A stretch of DNA of 64,000 bases, taken from positions 17,496,710 to 17,560,709 of the forward strand of contig OU862910.1 of NCBI GenBank assembly GCA_917880885.1, in the 5' to 3' direction. The notes under the pieces are model-generated. The model was not told where the DNA came from. It saw only the letters and a program-made list of their open reading frames with translations, and did no database searches. Source of the DNA: Limnephilus marmoratus. Taxonomy: Eukaryota; Arthropoda; Insecta; Trichoptera; Limnephilidae. This document shows positions 22,235-33,683 of the stretch, one piece after another (position 1 is the first letter of the stretch; each line of letters begins with the position of its first letter). The translations under genes and the position numbers were made by a program.

Positions 22235-22400
22235 ATTTTCACGGCCAAAAGCATTTTCGTTATTTGTTTTTGGGGTGTTATGCCGTGTTGCGCTACCTCC
22301 TTCTTTAGCCTACGTTTCGGACATCGTTGCAGTGTCCATCATCAGGGCAGATCCGGCAGATCCGGTAGATGTGTGACTTGTAAATCAGGCAAATATTATT
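22235..22400 (-). ncRNA. Penelope-type hammerhead motif with tail (best copy)
   Basis: Minus strand: CTGATGA (22345-22339), stem GGACA/TGTCC with loop CTGCAACGA, GAAAC (22318-22314), GTA, GGC. Helix I can form as GCC/GGC plus UCU/AGA across a UAA bulge. ACGU after GAA is self-complementary. The downstream tail (22300-22235) matches 4300-4400. Upstream is a 9-bp duplication (GATCTGCCG repeated). The core is canonical apart from one extra U before helix II. Confidence 0.75.
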
Positions 22401-22555
22401 ATTATTATGCAAAGATGCAATCAACTGTCACGTTGTAATAATAATATGAATATCGCAGAAAAAGTAATTGTGTCCAGTGGGACTATGAGATCCCAATTGA
22501 GGTATGTCATGAGGATGAAGGAAGTGTGAAAATTGGGAACAAAATGACGATGTTA

Positions 22556-22728
22556 GGGGGCATGCATTAATTACGTGAGCATAAAAGGGGGGAGGGGGTT
22601 CCAGCAAAATTTCACGTTACTTGAAAAGAATATATGAAATGGCCCAAGTTTATCTCACCTGGGGGCCTGGGGGGGGGGAGGGGTCGAGATTGGAAGAATA
22701 ACTGCTCACGTAATTAACGTATTAAAGC
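22556..22728. mobile_element. G-tract MITE with inverted ends
   Basis: CATTAATTACGTGAGCA (left) returns as TGCTCACGTAATTAA (22703-22717). The interior has GGGGGGAGGGGG at 22587-22598 and GGGGGGGGGGAGGGG near 22671-22684. The layout, with TIRs ending in ACGTGA and inner G runs, resembles 18758-18930. Confidence 0.65.
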
Positions 22729-22990
22729 TTAGCTGAAAAAAGGGTAAAATTATACTATTCAGCTTCATTTTTAATACACACAGATTATTTAAATAATACT
22801 TTGATTTAACTTATTTAGAAATAAGAAATAACCATTAACGTCGGGGAGAGACAAAATAATACATTCAAGCTGGAAATTTGTTAAAATTAATATAGCTGCG
22901 TACTCGTCCGTAATAAGTTTTCAGTTAGTTGACACCTTGTTGTAATTTGATAAATTTTATCCGAATGAGAGTGTTTTTTTTATTTTTATT

Positions 22991-23320
22991 TTTTACATGA
23001 GCTCCACAAAGGAGGCCCTGAGGAAAATAATTTTTAACAGGGCCTATGTCATCCTTGGGGATGCTGTGTGGAGGGTTTTTTTTTAAGGAAAGGAAGGAGA
23101 GGAGAGTTCTGGGAAGGAAAAGGGTTTAAGGGGTGGGTAGGAATCTGGGGTTCAGTATGTCCTGGTCATCCGCCTCCAAGACCTAGACAAACCTCACCCC
23201 ATGAACCCGGACACCCCTGCTAAATCACCAAACGTAGCGAACCACTTGGGGTGACCTATGGCAGAGGTGTTGGTTATCCAATAAAGGTTCCCGGGGCGGC
23301 GGTACCCATTCCCGCCTCCC
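22991..23320 (-). mobile_element. Short LINE-derived element with extra internal deletion
   Basis: The 5' end is GGGAGGCGGGAATGGGTACC (23320 leftwards). Leader, TTCCTTTCC junction and hairpin tail are present, ending at the T-rich 22991. The part between the GGTCTTGG and CAGGACATACTG segments is missing. Confidence 0.85.
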
Positions 23321-24187
23321 GCCGTATGAATAATCAAAGACGCACTGCCACCAAAAATAGCTGCATTAACCTAGAAACTTCAAAAAGAAAAAGGCGTGAA
23401 ATTTTCATGACGCCGGAGCTCACCATTCGAGAGTATTATTGATGTATAAAATAATCTCAAATGTAAAGTTTCCAATTTCCCCGTGGGTGAGAATAAGTTC
23501 CTGTTTATTTACGCCGATGTTATAAAGTGCAATTAGTCGTATTGTCGTAAAGCACGACAGTAAAATATAGTTGCTGGTTATGTTAAGTTCTTGTTATTAC
23601 ATATAAGATCCTGAAAGAACATGCTAAAGAGACATTATACTAATAAAATTAACTACGAATCATTCTAAATGTCAACTAATTGTACGCCAACGGTGAATGA
23701 CTCAATAATAATAATACTTTGCTAATTTTTATAGCACTGGTTTTGTGAAATATCACCTCAGTGGCATTTGACAAGACTAAATTAATATTATGTAGATGTT
23801 TATAAATTGCTTCCAAGACACTGGTACAGGTACCAGATAAAGAGGACTGTGAAATAGTGTGAAATGGTCATGCAATATGGGCATTTTGGTGCAAAGTAAG
23901 AAATATCTCACGGTTGCAGAAAGGCTTAATTCGACGACTTGCAGAATTCGCTCCTATTTCAGGATATCAATTAATCTTAATTGGTAAGATATCGCGCAGA
24001 ACCACTCAACCAGCGGCGTACCCGAAGGGGTTTGTACCACCCCTCTCTTAAATAATATGACTTCATTTTACAATGTATAATATCTTAAGATAGATAGATG
24101 TAGTATCTATGATTGATACTTTCTGATTTTCCGTGTTTGGAAATAGGTATTTCCTTCTCTTTTAATAATAATACTTTAATAATAATT
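23321..24187. other. No recognisable gene
   Basis: AT-rich. A copy of the GTTTTGTGAAATATCACCTC repeat (see 61352) lies near 23740 on the opposite strand. Confidence 0.45.
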
Positions 24188-24385
24188 GACTGGTCAGTGG
24201 TTGAGTGGGCATAGCGCTTGGGTCCCACCCGAGCGTCGCGTGTTCGATTCCTCGGCTGGCTAAGTCCTCCATCACAACACAAGCAACATTTTCGGCTTTC
24301 TATGGTGGTAGTAGGAGATTTTCAAACATTGTTGGGTTATTCCTAACCCGGGAATGTTTGTCTTTCTTTTTAAAATAAAAAATAA
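24188..24385 (+). mobile_element. tRNA-derived SINE (type B), complete
   Basis: The head GACTGGTCAGTGGTTGAGTG carries an A-box-like element, with the B box GTGTTCGATTCC at 24240-24251. The body runs through CATTTTCGGCTTTCTATGGT to CGGGAATGTTTGTCTTTC and an A-rich tail. AATTGAC before and ATTGAC after may be the TSD. Other copies: 30518 (truncated) and 40901-41692 (split). Confidence 0.75.
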
Positions 24386-24477
24386 AAAAAAATAAATATT
24401 GACAACTAAATGAAAAATTATAAAAATTTCCCATTTTTTTCAATTTCGGACACAGGTATCTGACGTTATTGCTGTCC

Positions 24478-24903
24478 CGGGAACCATTTATTGGATAACT
24501 AACATCTCTGCCATAGGTCACCCCAAGTGGTTCGCTACATTTGGTGACTTAGCATGGGTGGCCGGGTTTATGAGGTGAGGTTTGTCCGGGTCTTGGCGGC
24601 GGATGCGTCTGCCCACAAGCTGCATGGCAGGCCAGATTGGAAGAGAATGGTTGAGGGAGTCCCTTTGACTCTCTTAGAACATCGCCTTGCACCGCAGTGG
24701 GAGGGATGGATTCATACGTCCATCACTACTGGACACACTGACCACCAGATTCCTACCCACCCATCATTCCCTTTTCTTTCCCAGAAATTCCTCTCCTTCC
24801 TTTCCTAAAAAAGCCTCCACACAGCATCCCCAAAGATGACATAGGCTCTGAAGGGAATTGTTTTCCTCAGGGCCTCCTGTGTGGAGCTAACGTAAAAAAA
24901 ATT
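24478..24903 (+). mobile_element. Short LINE-derived element (5' end eroded)
   Basis: Contains nearly the whole leader from CCCGGGAACCATTTATTGGA, the TTCCTTTCC|TAAAAAAGCCTCC junction, the hairpin tail and A8. It is the clearest copy for comparing the short form with the long form at 42905. Confidence 0.88.
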
Positions 24904-26280
24904 ATGGGTTTGCACACAGTCATTCTACCACGCAATTAAACGAAAATAATAACGGACTAAAAAAACGTAACACATAAAAAACTGGATTAATAACGCAAAA
25001 CTTAAACTCAATCAACTATTTTGATCTTTCTGTTAATATACAGGAAAGGTATTTCAATATGAAAATTGCGAGAAAACTTGTGAAATAATTTCTGATTATT
25101 TTAGTTTTCAAAGGGCACGATTAGTAACACAGCTCATCTAGACAATTCTACGCAGAGGTGCTGAAACTTCAATAAAACTACAATATCGTTCTCTCTGTTC
25201 GGAGATATTTCACAGAATTCATAAAAATGTTTACCTTAGTAATATCTACATCTGCAGGATCGCAACCATATTCAATTGAATTTTATAGCTAAGAGTTTTA
25301 AAAATTATTCATGGTTGGGTGTCAAAGAATATTCAACGAAACGAAGAAATTAGAAACAATTCATTCAATCCAGGACCATAAATAAGTTAAATAAACGTGA
25401 CTTAAGGTTATTTGCAAAATGCGGATAGGCACAATGCCTGGGCTACAACACAAATTTTATTAAAATATGGGATAGAGATTTTAATGGGAAATAATATAAA
25501 TACATTTGTCAATGATTTTTTGACAACATTTATTCTAAAAGTACAATTAAAAAGTACTTAGGGCTTACGAAAGTAATTGCCTATGAATACCTGAGAATAG
25601 AGACAGTGGCCGAAGATGACTATAACTTGATTTGACAGAAAACTTTTGATTAGGATTCACTTTGTACGTAATAATGTAGATATTAACTCTTTATTGGAAC
25701 CGCATAGTCTTTTCAATTGCAATTGTTTTTCTTTGCATTATTTCCCTGTAACTAATGATATTATCCCCATATGAAATGAAGAGATTAGTGGCTTGTTTGC
25801 AGAGAAACTGTATGAACGGTTTGACACGAAACAGTCATTATTTGAATCAACAAAGGTAATTTACATTTTAAACTCCCAATCACAAAGCATTGTTTCTACT
25901 ACAAACAGCTCATTAGAGCGATTAATATGCCATCAGATAATAATTAACGATACAGACAATGATGTTGGGACGTGAATGCCAAGGAACGGTATTTTCCATA
26001 CATGTGAGCACCGGGGATAGAGCAAGAAGTGCAATTACGTTTCATCATGGAAAAGGAGGAAAAATCCATTAACGGTCCAGATAAAATTTCTATTTAAACT
26101 GTTAATTAAAAGAACAAAGAAAGAATGGGAGGTTATGCAAGAGAGCTCCAAGACTCTTAAGATCACGATTTTTTTTACCAAACACTTTATTGAAAGACAG
26201 ATAAGTTTATTAGAAGTCAAGTTATTCACTTTATAATGCAAAAAAACGTATTTTTATTTATATACATAAGAATGAGGGTT
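24904..26280. other. No recognisable gene
   Basis: AT-rich sequence; no element termini or coding signal. Confidence 0.45.
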
Positions 26281-26292
26281 AGCATCATCATC

Positions 26293-27290
26293 ATTACATA
26301 ATATAAAATGAGGTCGCTCAAAATGTATGTGCGCGTTAATCTTTTAAACTACGCAACGGATTTTCATGCGATTGTCACCAATAGATAGAGTGATTGAAGA
26401 GGAATGTTTATATCATTACATAATATAAAATGAGGTCGCTCAAAATGTATGTGCGCGTTAATCTTTTAAACTACGCAACGGATTTTCATGCGATTTTCAC
26501 CAATAGATAGAGTGATTGAAGAGGAATGTTTATATGTATAATACATGTAAATTATATTAGAGAAAAGCCGAGAAATTCAAAGAAAACATATTTTTGTGCG
26601 ATTTAAAACGGCTGGCGGGCCGTACTAAGGTCACTTTTGAAATTCGTTCAACGGAAGAAATTGGAAAATAGATGTCCTAGAGTAAGTAGGTATTTGATTT
26701 TCCCTTTTCAAATATCCAGTGTTGCATTGCAAGCATTGTATAATTAGTGGCGATCGCTCGAATTGCGTTACATAGTATAAAATGAAGTCGCTCAAAATGT
26801 ATGTGCGCATAGATCTTTTAAACTACGAAACAGATTTTCATGCGGTTTTCACCAATAGATAGAGTGATTCAAGGGGAAGGTTTATACGTATAATAATACA
26901 TGCTTATTAAAGTAGAGAAAAGCCGAGAAATTCAAATATTCAATTCAGGCAGCGGGCAGCTGGCAGGCAAGTGGTGTGGATTTTATAAAGGTTGGGTAAT
27001 GGCGTTGTGTTTCGTTAGCCACAGCAACGTGTGGCCGGGTCTGCTAGTTACATAGTATAAAATGAAATCGCAACGGATTTTCATGCGGTTTTTTTTACCA
27101 ATAGATAGAGTGATTCAAGAGGAAGGTTTATATGTATAATACATGCTTATTTTAGTAGGGAAAAGCCGAGAAATTCAAATATTCAATTCAGGCAGCGGGC
27201 AGCTGGCAAGCGGGTGGTGTGGATTTTATAAAGGTTGGGTAATGGCGTTGTGTTTCGTTAGCTACAGCAACGTGTTGCCGGGTCTGCTAG
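26293..27290 (+). mobile_element. Helitron-like non-autonomous array (four partial to complete units)
   Basis: Units start ATTACATAATATAAAATGAG at 26293 and 26415, TTACATAGTATAAAATGAAG near 26768 and a variant at 27048. Two units end in GGGTCTGCTAG followed by T (27044-27047, 27287-27290). The last has a GCAAC-GT-GTTGC hairpin at 27267-27278, 8 bases before the terminal block. CTAG|T ends with a nearby hairpin and no TIRs or TSDs fit Helitrons. The first unit is a perfect 122-bp partial copy. No Rep/helicase. Confidence 0.75.
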
Positions 27291-27699
27291 TTTAAAATAA
27301 TACAAAGAATAAATACCAACAATAAAAGTTTAAAATAATAAGTAAGAATAAGAAAAATACAGTAGGTATGTAAAACCACAATAATAAAAACTAAGATACT
27401 GTGAGGGTTTGTCAAGTGCAGTCAAGTGAAAACAAGAAATTCGAGAAATTTGCGAAGTTGTGAGGGCTATTGCCAAATTGTGTATCCCGTATTTTGCCAC
27501 GCTACTGGAAGAAAGTTAAGTTGGTTCTTAGGAAAGGAATATGGAAAGTTTCGTTGATTCTTCGTAGATGGTTATTGATAATGATTTCACAGTGACCAAG
27601 TTTTCTCCTTCAGGCGAATAAACAGCAGAGCTAAAATAATAATACAAATAGGTTAAAATAATAATAATCAGGTTTTAAAAATAATCCACCAAAGTTTGG

Positions 27700-28455
27700 T
27701 AATTAAACATAACTTGATCGATTGCCGTAATGTAGTACCATATTATGAATATGAACCAAATTCATTTATAGAAAATGAATTTTTTAAAATATATTATGAT
27801 AAAACTATTCACAGATACAGATAGAACAATTAGTCATAATAGACCTGATATAGTTTTACATGACAAAATTAAAAAAATAACTTATATCATTGATGTAGCT
27901 ATTCCAAATTCCTGTAATATTCAAAAAACTGTTTCTGAAAAAATTAGAAAATACACAGATTTAGGAAATGAGATTAAAAGAATTTGGCATTCTCGGACTA
28001 TAAAAATATTACCATTTGTTATTTCGGCCACTGGCATAATACCTAGGAATCTGATTCAAAATTTAAGCATATTAGATTTGTCAAAGAATTTGTATATAAA
28101 AATGCAAAAATCAGTAATTTTAAATATATGTAGGATTACAAAAGATTTTTTAAATATTTATATTGAGGGATCAGTAGGATTTATAGGTTCAATTAGAAAT
28201 GCCACAGAGCCGAACCCTCTGATATGAAAATATCTGGAGTCGGTGAATTATATTCCCATTTGGTCTCTAGTAGGTTGACATGTTGTTCTTGTATTATTTT
28301 GTATTTATAATACTTATATAGTGCAATTGCATAGCGTGGGTTGACTAGATGATCATTTGGGGAAGTGTGTGAAAGGGTTTAGTTTTTCCTTCTTTTTTTC
28401 CTTTTTTTTTTTTTTGGGGAAAATTTAACCCGGACATTAAATCTGGTGCAAAAAT
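27700..28455 (+). pseudogene. Restriction-like endonuclease (RLE) C-terminus of a non-LTR retrotransposon
   Basis: The frame from 27775 (150 codons) reads ISHNRPDIVLHDKIKKITYI then IDVAIP, followed by KTVSEKIRKY and KILPFVISATGIIPRNL. RPD (residues 23-25), 14 residues, then D40 matches the K/R-PD-X12-14-D/E signature of R2/R4-type restriction-like nucleases, and K56/K59-Y60 fits the downstream lysine. Upstream residues (VVPYYEYEPNSFIENEFFKI) lie in another frame, so a frameshift near 27815 breaks the protein. RT is absent. The 3' UTR holds a long C/T-rich tract (28376-28418). A second copy is at 61425-61850 on the other strand. Confidence 0.75.
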
Positions 28456-28833
28456 ATATGTAGCTGCGTAACATGTTTGAATTAATAAAAAAAACATCAC
28501 TGAAAATATCTCAATAACTTTAAATCTATTCCTCATGAAAAGCTCGTAGGGAAAACGACAAATTCCAACATAATTTTCCCAAGTGTAAATGCATTTTTGT
28601 TCAACTGCTTGTCCAAAGTCCTCGTTGCGACCGATCTGAATGAACCTACAACACGTTCACGCAAGTCCTGGGGAATTAACAACCGATTCAGACCGCATCA
28701 GTGGTGTATCCACTGAACAGAATAATACCTGCAGATGTGATGTATAGCGATGTGAATGAAAACGAATGTCGCCAATTTACATTAGACCTTTCAACCCAAA
28801 CAGGCCATTGAAATGGTTTAGCTTTTTTCATAT
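28456..28833. other. No recognisable feature
   Basis: AT-rich spacer between the RLE fragment and the SINE. Confidence 0.45.
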
Positions 28834-29214
28834 GAATACCGCACAAGAGTCCCAACTGCTCCCGTCTGGAGCCAGTGAGACTATGGCATCCCCAATTGGG
28901 GGTGTGTGTGAGGCTGAAGGTAGTGGGGATGGGAAGGAGATAGGAAAGAGGAAGGTGGGAAGTACCTGGCTATTCAGATCTGGTCACCAAACACGGCTAG
29001 AGCCATTTTAAGCAACGTTTTAATTCTGAGAAATACTGAGAGTATCTTCCACTCTGGAACGTGACGCAAATATACTATTACATTATTTTAAATGAATAAA
29101 TTGTGAAATAACACAAATTAATCGAATAAAATATAATTGCCACGCCGGGATTCGATCCCGCGACCTATGGATTGCAAGTCAAGAGCCTTACCGCTGGACT
29201 ACGTTGGCCGTCAA
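28834..29214 (-). mobile_element. tRNA-derived SINE (type A), complete head
   Basis: The minus strand starts TTGACGGCCAACGTAGTCCA, with A box TAGTCCAGCGG and B box GGGATCGAATCCC. The body ends near 28834 without a visible poly-A run. The head can be drawn as tRNA-like D and T arms but lacks a full acceptor stem. Confidence 0.8.
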
Positions 29215-29518
29215 GGCCGCCAGCTTCTCAAGAAATGTAAAATATTGAAAATGTTTTATTAATTTCAGCAAAAGCGTTACCGTTTTATTGTGGTAATACT
29301 ACGACAAGAGCCCAAATCAATATACCACTACTGGGGTAATATGTATTCGCACATAGATGTATGGAATATGTCGCTGACAATATAAGCTAAACATGAAATA
29401 ATATCATTTATCCATACATGATACAAGTACTGACTAAGGAAGTTTTTTTTTTAAATTTATTAAATTACTTCTATAAATAAATAAGGGAAAATTGAGCTTA
29501 TTTTGGATACCTACAGGT
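29215..29518. other. No recognisable feature
   Basis: AT-rich spacer. Confidence 0.4.
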
Positions 29519-29527
29519 CCACAACAC

Positions 29528-29728
29528 GGTTCCATGCCAACTCAGAACGAATTCAACTCAACAACTCTTTGAAAAGTCATTAAAATTATGATTTTTTGTT
29601 TTTTAAAATAGGCGTTAACGCTAACCAAACATAACCTATTTAATAAAATTTTTACATTTTTTTATCATCACTCTAAGTCCTTTCTGTGGTGGTTCTGAGT
29701 TGGTTTCATTCTGAGTTGGCAGGTCACC
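29528..29728. mobile_element. MULE-like MITE (201 bp, 9-bp TSD)
   Basis: CCACAACAC flanks it at 29519-29527 and 29729-29737 (perfect). The ends are GGTTCCATGCCAACTCAG and, inverted, GGTGACCTGCCAACTCAG. A 9-bp TSD fits the Mutator superfamily. A relative lies at 48480-48690. Confidence 0.75.
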
Positions 29729-29737
29729 CCACAACAC

Positions 29738-30517
29738 ACTTCCATCGGTTAATCTCCTCAGTGGGAATAGGGCTCCGGTAGATTTTCCTATGGAGATGCA
29801 CCTGCTTATTGATTACATACATATTTGGTTACCTGCCCTTGCGGATGATGAACTCTCAAAGGACAATAATATTTGGAGGAAATTACACTATCCACTTAGC
29901 AATATATTACAAGAGACAATATTGGTTTGATTCCTTCTCCTTAGCGATGTATATTCTAAGAGGATAATCGAGTGCAACGAGAATGATTACTTAAGGATAA
30001 TTGCGTTATGCATTTGACCCTTTTCATTGTTTGAGAAGGGATACCACATACCCCACACCCATATTATATTTCAGATAATCACCTTGTACATCATGTCATT
30101 AACGTAACAGTCGTACGACCTGTGAAAACAAGTGTAACGACGTTGTTCTTTATTTTATTAACGCGGTGAGTGCAGATCATAATAAAAAAAGAATTTAGGG
30201 TTTCATGGTTATATTACAGTTACATAGTAATATAAGACATTAGTTATTGAGAAGTTTAGGAGCTTTTTTACAAGAGAAATATCTTTTACTATATTTAAAG
30301 CAAATAATTACAACAGGTCAATATTTTATGATAATCGTAAATTCAAATAACTGTTAGACGTGATGAATTATAAGAAAACTTAATTCATTTGTGAAATGCC
30401 AACCATTATATTCGAATTTTTACAAAATAGAAATTAAAATCTACAAATTAGAAAATAAAAGTTTTCATAAGGCGTAATATCCACTATATTTTATTTCTAA
30501 AAATAAACCTTACATAT
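29738..30517. other. No recognisable gene
   Basis: AT-rich; no termini or coding signal. Confidence 0.4.
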
Positions 30518-30640
30518 TTTCGGCTTTCTGTGGTGGTTGTAGGAGACTTTCAAACATTGTTGGGTTATTCGTAACCCGGGAATGTTTGTCTTTAAAAAAA
30601 TATATATATAAAAATATATATATACATATATATAAAATTC
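30518..30640 (+). mobile_element. tRNA-derived SINE (type B), 5'-truncated, with AT microsatellite
   Basis: CATATTTTCGGCTTTCTGTG to CGGGAATGTTTGTCTTT, then A7 and a TA-rich repeat to 30640. Confidence 0.75.
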
Positions 30641-30959
30641 AATATTAGTTTGTTCATTCAGAACTTTGGTGTTCTGTTGTGCGCATGCCTGCGATGGTTT
30701 CTATGTATATATGTAGTGGTAAGAAATGGCGTTATTAAATTTTTATTAATAAAAATATGTATATTTCATATATTTTAGCGGAAGGGTTAGAAGACAGGAG
30801 GGGGAGGGTACCGAAGCAGGTTGTGTCTTAAATAAATAAATAAAAAATAAAAACATACTTATAGGTGTAAATACACGGTTAATGTTGCAATTTTGCAAAC
30901 CTTGGATCTTACTTTTAAATTTGTTGGTTGGATTTTTATATTATATACGTATTTTTTTA

Positions 30960-31165
30960 ATCGTAACATGTTGATATTATATATCCCACTGTACAAAATT
31001 TTTGTTGCCTATATCTTTATTTAATTTATATACCTTTTATTCACATCGTAACTTTATCTAAACTATTTGTTTTCTCATGTTAAAGATGGAGGTACTGCCT
31101 TTATTATTTATTATTTATGTAAAAGCCCTCTGGGCGTAAAATAAAAGAAATAAATAAACAACTAA
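30960..31165 (+). mobile_element. Jockey/CR1-type LINE 3' UTR and tail
   Basis: TTATGTAAAAGCCCTCTGGG then CGTAAAATAAAAGAAATAAATAAA (31116-31158) parallels the tail of the LINE at 54526-54590. No coding sequence remains. Confidence 0.55.
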
Positions 31166-31640
31166 ATAAATTAATGTTCTCCAAAACGAGCTTGAAAAAT
31201 AATTTTTCATATATTTGGATTATAATTGTGTAATTTCTACTATTTAAGAATTTCTAAAAATTATAATACTTTATTAAAATTAAATAATTATAAATACATT
31301 GTGAATTCATATGTCAAATATTGGTTTATAAATGTGTAAATTCTGATTATGCAATTGTAAATGTTCTCTAAAATGGCCTGGAAAGAATCTCCTTCTTGTG
31401 ATCTCACTAAAGAAAACACTCATAGAACATTAATAAATGCATTCACTCTGAATGCATTTATTTATGTTCTCCAAATTAACCTTGAAAAAAATCACATCTT
31501 TGCGATTCTTTTAAAGACATAAAGAAACCATCCCTTAATTATATACAATTCTTAGTGTTCTCAAAAGTTGTCTCGACAGAAGCAAATTCCCGTGATATTT
31601 TGAACGTAACTATTTCTTTGTTAAGAATATTATGAACTAA
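31166..31640. other. No recognisable gene
   Basis: AT-rich with a loosely repeated motif (GTTCTCCAAA...TTGAAAAA at 31174, 31464). An inverted ATGCATTTA pair lies at 31436-31462. Confidence 0.4.
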
Positions 31641-31649
31641 ATATACAAA

Positions 31650-31790
31650 TACAATTTGGCTGTCCTGAAATGGGTATTCTGCCCAGTTGGACAGACAAAT
31701 GATCACACTGTAATGTATTGTAATATATATGCATATGTAAATAAATAAATAAAATAAATAAATAAAATAAAAAAATAAATAATAAAAGAA
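31650..31790 (+). repeat. Probable LINE 3' end with TAAA microsatellite
   Basis: GGGTATTCTGCCCAGTTGGA then ATGTATTGTAATATATATGC precede AAATAAATAAATAAAATAAA (31738-31790). The design fits a LINE tail, but no protein remains. Confidence 0.5.
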
Positions 31791-32060
31791 TCGTGAGAGG
31801 GGTTGACGAGAGAGGGGGAAGGCTGGGAAAGTGGAATGGCAACGCGGGAGGGGAAGGGGACACGGTAGGGGAACGGTAAATTGATTAAACTATTAAAGGG
31901 ACGCATGGGAAAGGACATGCAGAAACAATTTATTTCTTTGAATGGTATTGCAACGCATGCCGGGTAACCGATAGCAGCATTATAAAAGAAAAACGCAACA
32001 AAGATGTAAAAAAAAAACATTTTATGATACACTGGTAGCTCAACAAATAAAGATTAACAG
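31791..32060. other. No recognisable gene
   Basis: A G-rich stretch (31795-31880) followed by AT-rich sequence. Minus-strand frames here translate the microsatellite. Confidence 0.4.
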
Positions 32061-32064
32061 AAAT

Positions 32065-32195
32065 TGATATTAGAATTGAGATTAAAACACTTTTGCACTT
32101 TCTTCCACTTATTTATTTTTACCAGGACCGGTTTCATCCTACTACGGACAAATGTCCGTAGTGCAAAAGTGTTTTAATTTCAATTCTAATACAAT
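32065..32195 (-). repeat. Foldback element with partial hammerhead (family D)
   Basis: The ends TTAGAATTGAGATTAAAACACTTTTGCAC and its complement (about 32166-32193) are inverted. On the minus strand a long hairpin (ACTACGGACA/TGTCCGTAGT) leads to AGGATGAAACCGGTCCTGG. GAAA is followed by the same palindromic ACCGGU and a C as in the 2118 and 19211 elements. The CUGANGA half is lost at the foldback junction. Confidence 0.5.
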
Positions 32196-32199
32196 GGAA

Positions 32200-33105
32200 G
32201 TCCACCACGAATTAACAGTCCAAACACTAGACTCAGAAACTAATATATTGGTACGTTAATAAATTAATATGTTAAGAATTGAAAAACCCATATCACACCA
32301 TTTAACCATTAAGAATTTTTTGCAACTCTAATATTTGCGCACGATTCAAAATGCCTCTGGGTCCTTCCTAACATCGCTCGCCCACACAGTAGCTTCAGTA
32401 GCTAGAGAATGCTATTCATCTGCCCACTAAACTGCAGGACTAATCCCTTACAGACTGCGTGCAGATTGCGCGGGGTCTGAGGCCGTGATGACCCTACGCC
32501 CGGGGCTACTACTAACAACCAGCAGACTCGAATAGCAGTTTACGCTTCCGAAATTATTGTTTATTACATAGGAATCCTGTAACAGGCAACCCTGAGCTGG
32601 AAATTTGCATGCGAATGCAATGACCCAGCAATAAAGGATACCGTGGGAGTATTCTAGAATTTTGGGCACTTTGCTTTGTGAAGCTGCGTTCCCGAGTTTT
32701 CTGAATAGTGTCCGTATATCCACACCAACACGTGCGACTCTCATACTGCCTTTGTTAACTGATTTATTTTTCACAATGCAATACGTTCTGGAAACCGTGG
32801 AAAAGCTGGAAGGAGAAGAAGAAAACCATTTTTCACTGAATTGTTTTATAAAGTTATTGTGATGAAATCAACGACAAAATATTAAGAACAAAATAAATAA
32901 ACAAGTATTATTTAAGAAAATGCATTATTTTATACGAAAACATTTCAAACTAGGCTACTGAAGTCCCTGGATTTGAAATAATTTCGTTCGCAGCTATACT
33001 CGTATGTTATTATTAGCCGATACCTATTCTCAATATTAGTTGCGAGAGATTGACAATATCGGGACTAAATTACACTTTTTACGTAGACATGTCTCCTAAT
33101 TTTTG
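32200..33105. other. No recognisable gene
   Basis: The 32450-32800 part is less AT-rich, with a 108-codon minus frame (32774-32448) and overlapping plus frames; no domain recognised. Confidence 0.4.
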
Positions 33106-33109
33106 TCTT

Positions 33110-33683
33110 GTAGATATGTAATTTGTTTTTGTTGCACATCAATGACATTTGGTCATGTGCACCAATTCGTTGTTACGCGGATGAAAGTACAGTCCATGAG
33201 AGCTTTTTGTTTGACAAGCCCCCCCAAAGGGCGCACGAATTCCAACGGCTCGGAGGGCTTTGAAGCAAAGAAAGAACTATTACCTCGAGAGTGTTTTCTC
33301 TTAGGATAAAATAATCTCGTTGAATTTAATGTTTCAAAGACCAAATCATGTCTGATTACGTCTTAAAGGGATAAAAATGAAAATTTTGTCTCCCCGAGGA
33401 ACTGGCGTCCGGTGCTTAGTCGGAGAACACGCCAAACGCGCGTATAACATATGTACACGGTTGACATTTGTTACATGAGAACGGGTCGCTTCTTTGACTC
33501 GTTCTTGAGTTCAACAGCTCGTCTGTGTTTCTTCCTTCCTACAACAAGGATTTCTTCAAGACAGATGTGCATTTCTTCCTTTCTTCAAAAACTCCCTTCA
33601 CACAGCATCTCAGATGACATATGCCTTGGGGGAAATTATTTTCCTCAGAGCCTCCTGTGTGGAGTTAATGTTAAAAAAAATAA
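33110..33683 (+). pseudogene. LINE ORF 3' fragment, internally deleted (family of 42905)
   Basis: Matches the long LINE from TTTGTTTTTGTTGCACATCA (45497 there) to its tail, but about 390 bp are missing after ATGAAAATTTTGTCTC (33396). The tail hairpin and A8 (33672-33680) are kept. There are several frameshifts and stops. At the position of the long copy's TAA this copy reads CGCACG, showing that the stop is not ancestral to the family. Confidence 0.85.

Noticed and set aside
26293..27290. Repeated units that could suggest a CRISPR-like array
   Set aside because: Units are 120-350 bp, unevenly spaced, with CTAG|T Helitron-type ends, in eukaryotic sequence.
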